In this document: one piece after another, positions 7,916 to 17,462 of the stretch
How the letters are laid out: each line of letters begins with the position of its first letter
Position numbering within the stretch: position 1 is the first letter of the stretch
Assembly (NCBI RefSeq): GCF_008014745.1
Contig: NZ_VPFD01000005.1
Coordinates: 219,898-263,816 of the forward strand
Source: Massilia arenae
Lineage (GTDB): Bacteria > Pseudomonadota > Gammaproteobacteria > Burkholderiales > Burkholderiaceae_D
DNA: 43,919 bases
Direction: 5' to 3'
The notes under the pieces: generated by a model
Database searches by the model: none
What the model saw: only the letters and a program-made list of their open reading frames with translations
What the model was told of the DNA's origin: nothing
Position numbers and translations under genes: made by a program

Positions 7916-8722
7916 TTACAATTGCATCAAATCGATCAAAATCTGGCGCGTATTGAGCGGCTGTCCGCCCAGGTGGTGCGCCAGCAGGAAGCGCATCAAT
8001 TGCTTGCTCTGCGCCTGGGTCGCCGGATCAGTATAGTCCTCGCGCTCCATGTCCAGCAGGGTCTTGCCCAATACAACGGGCCAGACTTCGCCGGCGCCCG
8101 CCGCGCGCGCGCCGCGCTCCGGATCGACCACGTAATCGCGATCCGGCGCGACCGGGCCGCGGCTGCTCGTGCAGCGGCCGAGATCGGCTGCGACGCCTGT
8201 TTCCCTAAGTAAGGCTCTTTCGAATTTTCGCAAGACGATTTGCGCCGGTTCGCCATGGGCGAGCTGGTTCAGGGTCGAGACGTAATGGTCGAACAGGGCC
8301 GGATGGCGGTCGTCGCGCGCCAGCAATTTGACGAGCAGTTCGTTCAGATAAAAGCCGCACAGCAGCGCGGTGCGTTCCAGCGGCAGCATGCCGCCGACCC
8401 ACTCGGCATCGATCAGCGTGCGTAGCTCGGACTTGCCGCTCCACGACACCGAGAGCGGCTGGAAAGTCTGCAGCACGCCGCGCAGCTTGGAGAACGGGCG
8501 CTTGGCGCCCTTCGCCACCACCCCCACCCGGCCATGGTCGCGGGTGAACATGTCGATGATGAGGCTGGTTTCCTTGTAGGGATAGCTGTGCAGCACGAAG
8601 CCGGGCTGGCCGACGATGCGGCCGTCTTTTACAGATCCACGCGCCGGCGCGCGCGGACGCTTGCCCGCGGCGGGCGCGCCCTGCTCCGGCGCGTCGTCGA
8701 TAAATTGGTCGTGGCTGGACAT
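7916..8722 (-). CDS. recO: DNA repair protein RecO
   Basis: Helps RecR load RecA onto single-stranded DNA at gaps. 268 residues. An OB-fold N-terminal domain starts near residue 38 ([20 protein letters not shown], then [18 protein letters not shown]) and is followed by the helical C-terminal region ([19 protein letters not shown]). The first ~37 residues are an Ala/Pro/Arg-rich extension absent from the E. coli protein, probably disordered. Gaps of 24 bases to era upstream and 10 bases to pdxJ downstream place it in the lepA-uvrC transcription unit. The start is the first ATG; a later start is possible. Confidence 0.92.
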   Translation of the reverse strand: MSSHDQFIDDAPEQGAPAAGKRPRAPARGSVKDGRIVGQPGFVLHSYPYKETSLIIDMFTRDHGRVGVVAKGAKRPFSKLRGVLQTFQPLSVSWSGKSELRTLIDAEWVGGMLPLERTALLCGFYLNELLVKLLARDDRHPALFDHYVSTLNQLAHGEPAQIVLRKFERALLRETGVAADLGRCTSSRGPVAPDRDYVVDPERGARAAGAGEVWPVVLGKTLLDMEREDYTDPATQAQSKQLMRFLLAHHLGGQPLNTRQILIDLMQL

Positions 8723-8746
8723 GCGCGCGGCTAGCGTCCCTCGCCC

Positions 8747-9643
8747 TTACTCGTAACCGTAAGCGCGCAGGCCCGCTTCGTTGTCGGCCCAGCCGGATTT
8801 GACCTTGACCCAGATTTCCAGATAGATCGGGCCGCCGAACAACTTTTCCATGTCGAGGCGCGATTGCGTCGAAATTTCTTTCAGGCGTGCACCCTTGTCA
8901 CCGATGATCATCGATTTATGGGTGCTGCGCTCGACCAGGATGGCGGCGAAGATGCGGCGCAGATTGCCTTCCTGTTCGAACTGTTCGATCACCACGGTGC
9001 TGGTGTACGGCAGTTCGTCGCCCAGCAGGCGGAACACTTTTTCACGCACGATCTCGGCCGCCAGGAATTTCTCGCTGCGGTCGGTGATGTCGTCCGGTCC
9101 GAACACCGGCGGATTTTCCGGCAGATGGCGCTTGATCTCGGCTTCCAGCGCGTCGACCTGAAAGCGCAGCTTGGCCGAGACCGGCACGATGGCGGCGAAA
9201 TTGAACAGGGCCGAAATCTTTTGCGCGAACGGCATCAGCACCGCCTTGTCCTTCACGCGGTCCGATTTATTGATGACCAGGATCACCGGGACATTCTTTG
9301 GCAGCATGTCGAGCACCTGCTGGTCGGCCGGGCCGAAGGTGCCGGCTTCGACCAGGAACAGGATCGCGTCCGACGACGTCAGCGTGTTCGAGACGGTCTT
9401 GTTGAGCGTCTTGTTCAGCGCGTTGGCGTGGCGGGTCTGGAAGCCCGGGGTGTCGACGTAGATGTATTGCGCGTCGTCGCGGGTCTGGATGCCGGTGATG
9501 CGGTGGCGCGTGGTCTGGGCCTTACGCGACGTGATCGACACCTTGGCGCCGATCAGGACGTTCATCAGGGTCGACTTGCCGACGTTCGGGCGGCCGACGA
9601 TGGCAATATAGCCGCAACGGAAATTGTCGGGAGTGGCGTTCAT
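8747..9643 (-). CDS. era: GTPase Era
   Basis: Essential GTPase that binds 16S rRNA and helps mature the 30S subunit. 298 residues from the ATG at 9643, which overlaps the rnc stop by four bases (ATGA). G1 GRPNVGKST at 18-26, G3 DTPG, G4 NKSD, and a C-terminal KH domain with [11 protein letters not shown]. The frame runs further upstream inside rnc, but the overlap and the match of [20 protein letters not shown] to the family's usual N-terminus support this start. The rnc-era pair is conserved; RNase III and Era both act in rRNA maturation. Confidence 0.96.
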   Translation of the reverse strand: MNATPDNFRCGYIAIVGRPNVGKSTLMNVLIGAKVSITSRKAQTTRHRITGIQTRDDAQYIYVDTPGFQTRHANALNKTLNKTVSNTLTSSDAILFLVEAGTFGPADQQVLDMLPKNVPVILVINKSDRVKDKAVLMPFAQKISALFNFAAIVPVSAKLRFQVDALEAEIKRHLPENPPVFGPDDITDRSEKFLAAEIVREKVFRLLGDELPYTSTVVIEQFEQEGNLRRIFAAILVERSTHKSMIIGDKGARLKEISTQSRLDMEKLFGGPIYLEIWVKVKSGWADNEAGLRAYGYE

Positions 9644-10440
9644 GCTTTTTCTGTTCCTGGTTGTGCTGCTTGGGCGTCCGATGTGGTGTCGCCCTGATTG
9701 GTACCGATGCCCGCCAGCTTCAGCTGGGGCGAGCGCTGCCGTGGCTTGCGCGCGCCCGGCGTCTTGGCCAGCGCCTTCTGGGCCGCCTCGAGCGCCAGGC
9801 TGGCGGCGGCCTGCTCGGCCGCACGGCGGCTTCCGCCGCGGCCGAACACCTGCACGCTCAGCTTGGGCACCAGGCATTCGACTTCGAATTCCTGGCTGTG
9901 GGCGGCGCCGTGGGTGGCCACCACATTATAAGTCGGCAGCGCGATGCGCTTGGCCTGCAGGAATTCCTGCAGCAGGGTCTTGGCGTCCTTGCCGAGCGTG
10001 GCCGGGTCGACCGTCTCCAGCAGCGGGATATAAAAGGCGCGGATCGTGTTACGGGCGCTATCGAAGCCGCCGTCGAGGAAGATCGCGCCGAGCAGCGCTT
10101 CCAGGGTGTCGGCCAGGATCGAGGGGCGGCGAAAGCCCCCGGACTTGAGTTCGCCCTCGCCCAGGCGCAAGAATTGCGACAGGTCGAGCTTTTGGGCGAT
10201 CTCGAACAGCGCCTGCTGCTTGACCAGGTTGGCGCGCAGGCGCGACAGGTCGCCCTCGTCGAGCGTGCCGAAGCGTTCGTACAGCACCGAAGCGACGACG
10301 CAGTTGAGGACCGAATCGCCCAGGAATTCCAGGCGCTCGTTATGCAGACTGCTATGGCTGCGGTGGGTCAGGGCTTGCTGCAGCAGCCCGACTTCCCGGA
10401 ACGTATACCCCAAGCGCGTTTGCAATAACTGAAGATTCAT
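9640..10440 (-). CDS. rnc: Ribonuclease III
   Basis: Cuts double-stranded RNA, including the rRNA precursor. 266 residues from ATG 10440, where the normal N-terminus [14 protein letters not shown] begins; a GTG 33 bases upstream is possible but has no visible ribosome site. Catalytic signature [12 protein letters not shown] at 34-45, the second acidic cluster [15 protein letters not shown], then a double-stranded RNA-binding domain ending ...[18 protein letters not shown] near 225. About 40 extra C-terminal residues rich in Ala, Lys, Arg and Gln follow. Its stop overlaps the era start. Confidence 0.95.
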   Translation of the reverse strand: MNLQLLQTRLGYTFREVGLLQQALTHRSHSSLHNERLEFLGDSVLNCVVASVLYERFGTLDEGDLSRLRANLVKQQALFEIAQKLDLSQFLRLGEGELKSGGFRRPSILADTLEALLGAIFLDGGFDSARNTIRAFYIPLLETVDPATLGKDAKTLLQEFLQAKRIALPTYNVVATHGAAHSQEFEVECLVPKLSVQVFGRGGSRRAAEQAAASLALEAAQKALAKTPGARKPRQRSPQLKLAGIGTNQGDTTSDAQAAQPGTEKA

Positions 10441-10490
10441 TGTTGATGTCGTGTGCGTGGCCGGACGGGCCACGGTGTTTCTATAAAGGC

Positions 10491-10889
10491 TTAAGGGGCG
10501 GCGCTATCGGCCTCGGCCACCACGCCGCTGGGGTCGGTGGTGCCGGCGAAGTCGATCAGCAGGCTGACGTTACCCATCAGCGGCAACCGTTTTTCGTAGG
10601 CAAAGCTGATCTGCGTTTCTTCGCCGTCGCGGGTGAAGACCAGGTCCTGGCCGCGTACGGCCTCGACGTCGTTGATGCTGGTATGACGGTTGAAGGCTTG
10701 CTGCATCTCGCGGATGCTGCCGCCGTTGCTCTTGACCTGGGCGATCCCGGACTTGATCGCGCTGTACTCGATATAGGCCGGGACCATGCGCATGGCGAAG
10801 ATGCCGGCCACGCCGATGATGGCCAGCGCCCCGATCAGGCCGGACAGGGAGAGTCCGCCTTGCTTGTTCAACAGCTTCCTGCGATCCAT
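10491..10889 (-). CDS. DUF4845 family membrane protein
   Basis: 132 residues with one transmembrane helix near 17-34 ([18 protein letters not shown]) after a short basic start ([12 protein letters not shown]); the rest should face the periplasm. The layout recalls type IV pilin-like minor proteins, and the family is annotated as DUF4845. Its function is not known. It sits 12 bases after lepB and 50 before rnc, the usual place for this family in Burkholderiales, so it is co-expressed with signal peptidase I and RNase III. Confidence 0.8.
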   Translation of the reverse strand: MDRRKLLNKQGGLSLSGLIGALAIIGVAGIFAMRMVPAYIEYSAIKSGIAQVKSNGGSIREMQQAFNRHTSINDVEAVRGQDLVFTRDGEETQISFAYEKRLPLMGNVSLLIDFAGTTDPSGVVAEADSAAP

Positions 10890-10901
10890 GCGCGCCCCTT
10901 G

Positions 10902-11831
10902 TTATTGGATACCGCCGACACGTTTCGGATTGCTGAAGTTCATCCAGACCACGAAGGCCTTGCCGACGATATTGCGATCAGGCACGAAACCCCAGTAACG
11001 GCTGTCCGCGCTATTGTCGCGATTATCGCCCATCATGAAATACTGCCCTTCCGGCACCACGCAGGTGAACTTGTCGTAGGTGTATTCACAGTTTTCGCGC
11101 AGCGGGAAATTGTCCACGCTGCCCAGGTCGATATTGCGCTTGTCGGCCGTGTTCAGGATGCGGTGCTGGGTCAAGCCGCCCGGGCTCGGCAGTTTTTCGA
11201 CGAACTGCTTGTGGTAGATCGGATGCTGATCGTCCAGGTAGTCGTCCAGCGCCGTGTACTCGACCGGCTTGCCGTTGACCGTCAGGCGCTTGTCCTCGTA
11301 CGTGATTTTATCACCCGGCACGCCAATGACGCGCTTGATGTAATCCTGGTTCATATCTTTTGGATACTTGAACACCATCACGTCGCCGCGCTGGGGATTA
11401 TTGATCTGGATGATTTTTTTATTAACGATCGGCAGGCGGATGCCATAGGTGTACTTGTTCACCAGGATGAAGTCGCCCACCAGCAGGGTCGGCACCATCG
11501 ACGACGACGGGATCTTGAACGGCTCCCACAAGAACGAGCGCAAGATGAACACCAGCGCGATCACCGGGAAGAAGCTGCCGGAATACTCGATCCAGGTCGG
11601 CTGGCGCAGGTGGGCCTGCTCGATCGCCGCGCGGTTGCCGTTGTGGTCGACCTTGATCCCATCCGCGACCAGCTTGGCATTGCGCGTATCGTACTCGCGC
11701 AGGGCAGCATCGGCGGCGCGGCGCCGTTGTTTCGCCAAATAGAATGTGTCCAGGCACCAGATGATGCCCGTGATCACCATCAAGACGAACAGGATCAGGG
11801 CAAAATTGCCCAGGATGGGTTGCAGGTTCAT
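10902..11831 (-). CDS. lepB: Signal peptidase I
   Basis: Removes signal peptides from exported proteins at the periplasmic face of the inner membrane. 309 residues: two N-terminal membrane segments (about 8-27 and 87-100), then the Ser/Lys dyad with Ser111 in PSSSMVPTL and Lys166 in YIKRVIGVPGD, and the C-terminal box GDNRDNSADSR. The ATG overlaps the lepA stop by one base (TAATG), so translation is coupled. The lepA-lepB-rnc-era order is well known. Confidence 0.96.
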   Translation of the reverse strand: MNLQPILGNFALILFVLMVITGIIWCLDTFYLAKQRRRAADAALREYDTRNAKLVADGIKVDHNGNRAAIEQAHLRQPTWIEYSGSFFPVIALVFILRSFLWEPFKIPSSSMVPTLLVGDFILVNKYTYGIRLPIVNKKIIQINNPQRGDVMVFKYPKDMNQDYIKRVIGVPGDKITYEDKRLTVNGKPVEYTALDDYLDDQHPIYHKQFVEKLPSPGGLTQHRILNTADKRNIDLGSVDNFPLRENCEYTYDKFTCVVPEGQYFMMGDNRDNSADSRYWGFVPDRNIVGKAFVVWMNFSNPKRVGGIQ

Positions 11832-13624
11832 TATTTATCTTCCACCTGGAGAATAGCCAGGAAGGCCTCTTGTGGAATCTCCACCGAGCCAACCTGCTTC
11901 ATGCGCTTCTTGCCGGCCTTTTGTTTCTCCAGCAGCTTTTTCTTACGCGAGATGTCGCCGCCATAGCACTTGGCCAGGACGTTCTTGCGCAGCGCCTTGA
12001 CGTTTTCGCGCGAGATGATGGTGGCGCCGATGGCGGCCTGGATCGCCACGTCGAACATCTGGCGCGGGATCAGTTCGCGCATCTTGGCCGCCACCTGGCG
12101 TCCGCGGTAAGGCGCGTTGGCGCGGTGCACGATGATGGCCAGGGCGTCGACTTTTTCGCTGTTGATCAGCATGTCGACCTTGACCACGTCGGCCGCGCGA
12201 TTCTCCTTGAACTCGTAGTCCATCGAGGCGTAGCCACGCGAGGTCGACTTGAGGCGATCGAAGAAGTCCAGCACGATCTCGGCCATCGGGATCTCGTAGT
12301 GCAGCTTCACCTGGCGGCCATGATAGGCCATGTCCATCTGGATGCCGCGCTTGCCGTTACACAGGGTCATCACCGCACCCACGTACTCTTGCGGCATGTA
12401 CAGGTTGACGTCGACGATCGGCTCGCGCACTTCGTTGATCTTCGACGGTTCCGGCATCTTGGATGGATTGTCGACGCGGATCATGCTGCCGTCGCGCATC
12501 TCGACCTCGTACACCACGGTCGGCGCCGTCGTGATCAGGTCCATGTCGAATTCGCGCTCCAGGCGCTCTTGCACGATTTCCATGTGCAGCAGGCCCAGGA
12601 AGCCGCAGCGGAAGCCGAAGCCCAGCGCCTGCGAGACTTCCGGTTCGTACATCAGGGCGGCGTCGTTCAGCTTCAGCTTTTCCAGCGAGTCGCGCAGCGC
12701 GTCGTACTGGTTCGCTTCCACCGGGAACAGGCCGGCGAACACCTGCGGCTGCACTTCCTTGAAGCCTGGCAGCGGCTCTGGGGCCGGACGGCTGGCCAGG
12801 GTCACGGTGTCGCCCACGCGGGCGGCGGTCAGCTCCTTGATGCCGGCGATGATGAAGCCCACCTGGCCGGCGGTCAATTGCGGCAGCGACACCGAGCGCG
12901 GAGTGAATACGCCGATGTTTTCCACCAGGTTCACCGACTCGGTGGCCATCAGGAGGATTTTTTCTTTCGGACGCAGGGTGCCGTTGACCACGCGCACCAG
13001 CATCACGACGCCAACATACGGGTCGTACCAGGAGTCGACGATCAGGGCCTGCAGCGCCGCGTCCGGGTCGCCCTTCGGTGGCGGCACCTTGGCAATCAGG
13101 GTTTCCAGCACGTCTTCCACGCCCAGGCCGGTCTTGGCCGAGCACACGGTGGCGTCGGCCGCGTCGATGCCGATCACGTCCTCGATTTCTTTCTTGGCGT
13201 TGTCCGGGTCGGCGTGCGGCAAGTCGATCTTGTTCAGGATCGGCACCACTTCCACGCCCAGGTCGAGCGCGGTATAGCAGTTGGCGACCGTCTGCGCTTC
13301 CACGCCCTGCGAGGCGTCAACCACCAGCAGCGCGCCTTCGCAGGCCGACAGCGAGCGGCTCACTTCGTACGAGAAGTCGACGTGGCCCGGAGTATCGATC
13401 AGGTTCAGGTTATACACCTGGCCGTCGCGCGCCTTGTACGACAGCGCCGCGGTCTGGGCCTTGATGGTGATGCCGCGCTCGCGTTCCAGATCCATCGAAT
13501 CGAGCACTTGCGCGTCCATTTCGCGGTCCGACAGGCCGCCGCACAGCTGGATGATGCGGTCGGCCAGGGTCGATTTGCCATGGTCGATGTGGGCGATAAT
13601 GGAGAAGTTACGTATGTTGTTCAT
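11831..13624 (-). CDS. lepA: Elongation factor 4 (LepA)
   Basis: Ribosome-binding GTPase related to EF-G; reported roles include back-translocation and 30S biogenesis. 597 residues from ATG 13624; two codons upstream (TTG TTA) are in frame but [19 protein letters not shown] is the normal start. G1 [10 protein letters not shown]2 [10 protein letters not shown]3 DTPGHVDF, G4 NKIDLPHAD, then domain II, and the LepA-specific C-terminus ([20 protein letters not shown], and [19 protein letters not shown] near the end). First gene of the long minus-strand series that runs through lepB, rnc and era to uvrC. Confidence 0.97.
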   Translation of the reverse strand: MNNIRNFSIIAHIDHGKSTLADRIIQLCGGLSDREMDAQVLDSMDLERERGITIKAQTAALSYKARDGQVYNLNLIDTPGHVDFSYEVSRSLSACEGALLVVDASQGVEAQTVANCYTALDLGVEVVPILNKIDLPHADPDNAKKEIEDVIGIDAADATVCSAKTGLGVEDVLETLIAKVPPPKGDPDAALQALIVDSWYDPYVGVVMLVRVVNGTLRPKEKILLMATESVNLVENIGVFTPRSVSLPQLTAGQVGFIIAGIKELTAARVGDTVTLASRPAPEPLPGFKEVQPQVFAGLFPVEANQYDALRDSLEKLKLNDAALMYEPEVSQALGFGFRCGFLGLLHMEIVQERLEREFDMDLITTAPTVVYEVEMRDGSMIRVDNPSKMPEPSKINEVREPIVDVNLYMPQEYVGAVMTLCNGKRGIQMDMAYHGRQVKLHYEIPMAEIVLDFFDRLKSTSRGYASMDYEFKENRAADVVKVDMLINSEKVDALAIIVHRANAPYRGRQVAAKMRELIPRQMFDVAIQAAIGATIISRENVKALRKNVLAKCYGGDISRKKKLLEKQKAGKKRMKQVGSVEIPQEAFLAILQVEDK

Positions 13625-13850
13625 TAACAAAGCTCAAAACCAGAAAGGCCGCGAAAGGCGGCGATTACGACGAAATATGGCGCACTGCGTTGCAGGACGA
13701 ACGGGCCGCGCAATACGAAAAAGCGCTGCGTCGGGGGCCGTGCCGGTCCCCAGGCGAGCGCCTTGGAATTCTTGGAAGGTTAGACATCACCGCTCCGACC
13801 CGGCATTTTACCGGATTTCGAGCCAGAAAGGCCGGTTTCCAGAGGGTGGC

Positions 13851-14150
13851 TCAGGACGCGACCTGTGCGCCGGCACAGGCGGCCAGGTAGGCCCGCACCG
13901 CCGCCTCGTCCAGGAAGTAATGGCATAGCTCGGGCTGGGCCGGGTCGCCGTACAGCACCGGCACCAGCTCGTCGAACCGTGCCACCAGAGCCGGGTCGGC
14001 GTCGACGTCCAGCACGGCGACGTCGAACGGCTGCCCGGGCGGCTCGAGCGCGCGCAGCGCCGCCAGCATGTCCTCGCACAGGTGGCACCAGCTGCGCGAA
14101 TACAGGACAAAGCTTGGGCCGAACTGCGTCGGCATACTCCCCTGCTGCAT
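13851..14150 (-). CDS. Glutaredoxin-family (DUF836-like) thiol protein
   Basis: 99 residues from the ATG at 14150, which overlaps the mucD stop by one base (TGATG). A thioredoxin-fold start (FVLYSRSWCHLCEDMLAALR) carries a CxxC pair (CHLC) near residues 21-24, followed by the 'DVDADPALVARFDELVPVLY' pattern typical of small glutaredoxin-like proteins in this position. Likely a cytoplasmic thiol-disulfide protein; its partner is unknown. It is the last gene of the rpoE-rseA-mucD block. 226 bases separate it from lepA; a TAAAAT (-10-like) on the minus strand at 13810-13805 is the only promoter hint there. Confidence 0.8.
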   Translation of the reverse strand: MQQGSMPTQFGPSFVLYSRSWCHLCEDMLAALRALEPPGQPFDVAVLDVDADPALVARFDELVPVLYGDPAQPELCHYFLDEAAVRAYLAACAGAQVAS

Positions 14151-15607
14151 CACTGGCGCGGCTTGAGCGTGATGTACTGGGTGGTCTCCTCGCGCTGTAC
14201 CAGCAGGGCCACCGCCTTCGATTTGTCGTGCTTGGCCAGCAAGGCCTTGAACTGCTCGACGCTGGTGATCGGCGTATTGTTCCACTGCAGCACCAGGTCG
14301 CCGGGCTGGATGCCGGCGCTGGCGGCCGGCCCTTGCGCTTGCTCGACCAGCAGGCCGTGGTCGATGCCCAGCTCCTTGCGCTCGGCGGCCGGAATATTCG
14401 ATAGCTGCAGGCCCAGCGCATCCGGGGCGACGCCCGGCGCCGGTTTCTTCGGCTGCTGGCGGCCTTGGGTCGGACGCTCCTCTTGCAGTTCGACGATGGT
14501 GACCGGCACCTCGACCTGGGCGCCGCGGCGCCAGACGGTGACGCTGGCGCGGCTGCCGACCTTGGAGGCGCCCACCAGGCGCGGCAGGTCGCCCCGGGAT
14601 TCGATCGGCTGCTTGTTGAAGGCCAGGATGATGTCGCCGACCTTGATGCCCGCCTTCTCGGCCGGGCCGCCCGGCTCGACCATCGAGACTTCGGCGCCGC
14701 GCGCCTTGCCCAGGCCCAGCGATTCGGCAACGTCGCGCGTGACGTCGCTGATCTGCACACCCAGGCGGCCACGAGTGACTTTGCCGGTGGCCTTGAGCTG
14801 GTCCGAGACGCGGATCACCTCGTCGATCGGCACCGCGAACGAAATGCCGTTATAGGCGCCCGACAAGGTCGCGATCTGCGAGTTGATGCCAATCACTTCC
14901 CCGCGCAGATTGATCAGGGGGCCGCCCGAGTTGCCGGGATTGACCGCGACGTCGCTCTGGATCAGCGGCAGGTATTCGCCAGTATCGCGCGCCGTGGCGG
15001 AGATGATGCCGGCGGTCACGGTATTCTCGAGGCCGAACGGCGAACCGATGGCCAGCACCCATTCGCCGACCCGGATCTTGCTGGAGTCGCCGGTGCGCAG
15101 GTAAGGCAGATTCTTGGCCTCCAGCTTCAGGACAGCGACGTCGGAACGGGCGTCGGCGCCCAGCACCTTGGCCTTGAACTCGCGCCGGTCGGAAAGCGTT
15201 ACGGTGACTTCGTCGGCGCCCTCGACCACGTGGGCATTGGTCAGCACGAAGCCGTCGGCCGAGATGATGAAGCCGGAGCCCACGCCGCGCTGCACTTCGC
15301 GTTCTTCTTCCTGTTGCTGCGGGCCGCGCCGGCCGCCGCCGCGCGGCACCATCTGGCCGCCGAAGAAGCGGCGCAGGAATTCCTGCATTTCTTCCTCGCC
15401 CGCTGCGCCGCCGCGGGTGCGCACGCGCTCGGTGGTGCGGATATTGACGACGGCCGGCCCCACCTTGTCGATGACGTCGGTGAAGTCGGGCAAGCCGGAA
15501 ACGTTCGGGGTGGGGACGGGGGCGGCGGCGTGGACGGGTTGAATGAATGCCGTGGCGCCGGACACGAGCAGCGCCGACAGGAGCAGGCTGGCAGTTTTAC
15601 TGGTCAT
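14150..15607 (-). CDS. mucD: Periplasmic serine endoprotease, DegP/MucD type
   Basis: Degrades or refolds damaged envelope proteins. 485 residues with a signal peptide (about 1-28, cut after HAA). Trypsin-like triad: His126 (VLTNAHVVEG), Asp156 (RSDVAVLK), Ser227 (NPGNSGGPL). Two PDZ domains follow, at roughly 275-365 and 390-480. Residues 65-105 carry a Gly/Arg/Gln/Glu-rich loop before the protease domain. It follows rpoE and the rseA-like gene in the same direction, so it is a likely sigma-E regulon member, although I found no clear sigma-E promoter in the 142-base gap before it. Confidence 0.93.
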   Translation of the reverse strand: MTSKTASLLLSALLVSGATAFIQPVHAAAPVPTPNVSGLPDFTDVIDKVGPAVVNIRTTERVRTRGGAAGEEEMQEFLRRFFGGQMVPRGGGRRGPQQQEEEREVQRGVGSGFIISADGFVLTNAHVVEGADEVTVTLSDRREFKAKVLGADARSDVAVLKLEAKNLPYLRTGDSSKIRVGEWVLAIGSPFGLENTVTAGIISATARDTGEYLPLIQSDVAVNPGNSGGPLINLRGEVIGINSQIATLSGAYNGISFAVPIDEVIRVSDQLKATGKVTRGRLGVQISDVTRDVAESLGLGKARGAEVSMVEPGGPAEKAGIKVGDIILAFNKQPIESRGDLPRLVGASKVGSRASVTVWRRGAQVEVPVTIVELQEERPTQGRQQPKKPAPGVAPDALGLQLSNIPAAERKELGIDHGLLVEQAQGPAASAGIQPGDLVLQWNNTPITSVEQFKALLAKHDKSKAVALLVQREETTQYITLKPRQ

Positions 15608-15749
15608 GGATTCGCTATCGAATGGCTAAGATTGACTGAATGGTAAGCCAAATTATGCGCTTTGTCGCGCCATGCCAGCCGCGTATCGCCTACGTCCGAC
15701 GCAAGAGAGATGGAATTTAAGCCTGGGATAAGGATGGCCGACCGGAAAG

Positions 15750-16049
15750 TCAGGAAGAAGCGGTCTTGGCGAGCACCGCCGCCAGGCCGGTGGACTCGGC
15801 CGCGACGCCCGCGCGGCGCAGCGGCGGCGGCTCATTGGCGAGGCGCTCGGCCAGGCGCGCGCGGAATTCGGGCGACAGCGCCGGCGCGGCCGTTTCGCGC
15901 AGCGTGTCGCCGATCAGGTGATACAGATCCCAGGCCTGGTGACCGTCGCTGCCCTGCAGCGCAGCCAATGCCAGCTCCAGGTCGGCGTCAAGCAGGGCGC
16001 CATCTTTCAGCGCAGAGATCTGCTCGCGTAATTTTCTATTGGTGTCCAT
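15750..16049 (-). CDS. rseA: Sigma-E negative regulator, short RseA-type protein
   Basis: 99 residues from ATG 16049 (four more codons are possible upstream). The first ~75 residues match the N-terminal sigma-binding domain of RseA/MucA anti-sigma factors: REQISALKDGALLD, then the HQAWDLYHLIGDTLR pattern. The protein ends at residue 99 without any hydrophobic segment, whereas the family normally continues into a membrane helix and a periplasmic domain. The 142 bases to mucD encode no membrane helix that I can see, and no rseB follows. As read, the product would be soluble. The position between rpoE and mucD supports the assignment. Confidence 0.78.
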   Translation of the reverse strand: MDTNRKLREQISALKDGALLDADLELALAALQGSDGHQAWDLYHLIGDTLRETAAPALSPEFRARLAERLANEPPPLRRAGVAAESTGLAAVLAKTASS

Positions 16050-16109
16050 CGGTGGTTCCATCGACGTCGGTAGTGTTCAATATGTGCTGTGTTCGTACGA
16101 TCCCGCTAC

Positions 16110-16712
16110 CTACCGACGTTTGTCAACCGGGAAATCGAGTAAAGGGCGTAATTTCTCGGCAATGACTTCGCGCGCCCGGAAAATCCGGCTGCGCACCGTA
16201 CCTATTGGACAGGCCATCACTTCGGAGATTTCCTCATAGCTGAGTCCTTCGATTTCGCGCAAGACGATCGCCGTACGCAGTTCCAGCGGCAATGCCTCCA
16301 TGGCCGCGTTGACTGTATGGGCGATCTGCTTACTGGCGAGCATGGATTCAGGTGTATTAATGTCGCGCAAGCTGTCTGCATCATCGAAGCCTTCGGCGCG
16401 TTCGGCATCCGTCTCGGTCGAGGTCGGTGCGCGCCTTCCCTGGGTGACTAGAAAATTCTTGGCAGTGTTGATTCCTATTCGATAAAGCCACGTATAAAAA
16501 GCCGAATCCCCGCGAAAATGGCGCAGGGCCCGGTATGCTTTGATGAAGGTCTCTTGCACCACGTCTTCGGCTTCGGCCGGATCGTGGACGAGACGCGACA
16601 CCAGGCGCATCAGGCGACGCTGGTACTTGGAGACAAGCAAATCGAAAGCCCCCTGGTCCCCGGCCTGGACGCGCTCTACCAGCAACTGATCACACTCGCG
16701 TTCTGTCGTCAC
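16110..16712 (-). CDS. rpoE: RNA polymerase sigma factor RpoE (ECF)
   Basis: Directs RNA polymerase to envelope-stress promoters. 200 residues: region 2 (AFDLLVSKYQRRLMRLVSRL, DPAEAEDVVQETFIKAYRAL, then FYTWLYRIGINTAKN) and region 4 (LPLELRTAIVLREIEGLSYE, then IGTVRSRIFRAREVI). The start is GTG at 16712 (MTTERECDQLL). A 10-bp inverted repeat lies 37-65 bases upstream. The gene is 60 bases upstream of the rseA-like gene, in the order rpoE-rseA-mucD. Confidence 0.95.
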   Translation of the reverse strand: MTTERECDQLLVERVQAGDQGAFDLLVSKYQRRLMRLVSRLVHDPAEAEDVVQETFIKAYRALRHFRGDSAFYTWLYRIGINTAKNFLVTQGRRAPTSTETDAERAEGFDDADSLRDINTPESMLASKQIAHTVNAAMEALPLELRTAIVLREIEGLSYEEISEVMACPIGTVRSRIFRAREVIAEKLRPLLDFPVDKRR

Positions 16713-16748
16713 GGACCATGCCCCATTGGCGACCCTCTCGCGAGAAGC

Positions 16749-16777
16749 ACCGATTTACTCGTGCAAGGTAAATCGGT
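16749..16777. repeat. 10-bp inverted repeat upstream of rpoE
   Basis: ACCGATTTAC (16749-16758) and its exact reverse complement GTAAATCGGT (16768-16777) flank a 9-base loop. It lies between the YgfX-like gene (stop at 16784) and the rpoE GTG. Without a U tract it is not a classic terminator; it could be an operator or an mRNA stem in the rpoE leader. Confidence 0.7.
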
Positions 16778-16783
16778 ACATCC

Positions 16784-17383
16784 TTAAGAGTTGGCCCCCT
16801 GCAATAAGTTCACGCTGTTTTGTATCGGTATTGTTGCAACCCCATTGGCCAGGGCACGCACGGCCACCGCCAGCGCACGGTACTGGCCGGCGCCCACGGC
16901 GTCTGGCAGCAGCACCAGCGGCCACGTCGCGCCGTCCTCGGCGCGCAGGCGCAGCACGATGCAGCAAGGCCAGACCGTGGCGCCGGGAAGCAGCGTCATG
17001 GCTGGGCCCGGCCCCGGAATCGCGGCCGCCGGCCCGCCTTCCCCCAACTCCTGTTGTACCGTCAGGCGTAGCTGCCCAACTCCAGAAATATCAATTCGGC
17101 GCGCCGTTGCAATCGAGTGCAAAATCGCTCTGGAATGTGTGAGGAGGCGGGCCAGCGATAGCGCGGCCAGCAGCGGCGCGCATGCGACAGCGCCGCCGAA
17201 TGCGAAGCGCTCGGGCAGCAGCAGGCCCACGGCCAGGGCGGCCGCGCACAGGGACGCGCAGAAGGCGGCCAGCAGGCAGCGCAGGCGACGCGACGGCGCG
17301 ATGACGGCGGACACCGCAAGCGACATGAAGCAAAGGATGAGGAGCAGGATGGCGGGCGGAGGAGGATCCTCTACCGCCAGCAC
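16784..17383 (-). CDS. YgfX-like membrane protein
   Basis: Up to 199 residues; the start is uncertain (ATG 17383, or the Met at residue 20). Three hydrophobic stretches lie at about 11-29, 35-56 and 62-80. The C-terminal half has the pattern of the YgfX/CptA family: [24 protein letters not shown], then [21 protein letters not shown]. coli YgfX is an inner-membrane protein described as a toxin acting on cell-division and shape proteins; that role is not shown here, and the E. coli partner SdhE is not next to it. It sits between fabF and rpoE. Confidence 0.6.
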   Translation of the reverse strand: MLAVEDPPPPAILLLILCFMSLAVSAVIAPSRRLRCLLAAFCASLCAAALAVGLLLPERFAFGGAVACAPLLAALSLARLLTHSRAILHSIATARRIDISGVGQLRLTVQQELGEGGPAAAIPGPGPAMTLLPGATVWPCCIVLRLRAEDGATWPLVLLPDAVGAGQYRALAVAVRALANGVATIPIQNSVNLLQGANS

Positions 17384-17427
17384 CGGCCTGCCACCACGAA
17401 CGGGAGGCAGGCCGGGCTGTTGGAAGC

Positions 17428-17451
17428 GCCCATCCCGTTAGACCGGGATGG
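17428..17451 (-). terminator. Hairpin after fabF
   Basis: Perfect 9-bp stem CCCATCCCG (17428-17436) / CGGGATGGG (17443-17451), 6-base loop, 12 bases past the fabF stop on the minus strand. No U tract follows, so it may only slow or partly stop transcription into the YgfX-like gene. Confidence 0.5.
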
Positions 17452-17462
17452 GGCAAAGTGGT

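Noticed and set aside
15608..15749. Sigma-E promoter for mucD
   Set aside because: No GAACTT/TCTGA-like pair at proper spacing; only a weak CATAAT is present.
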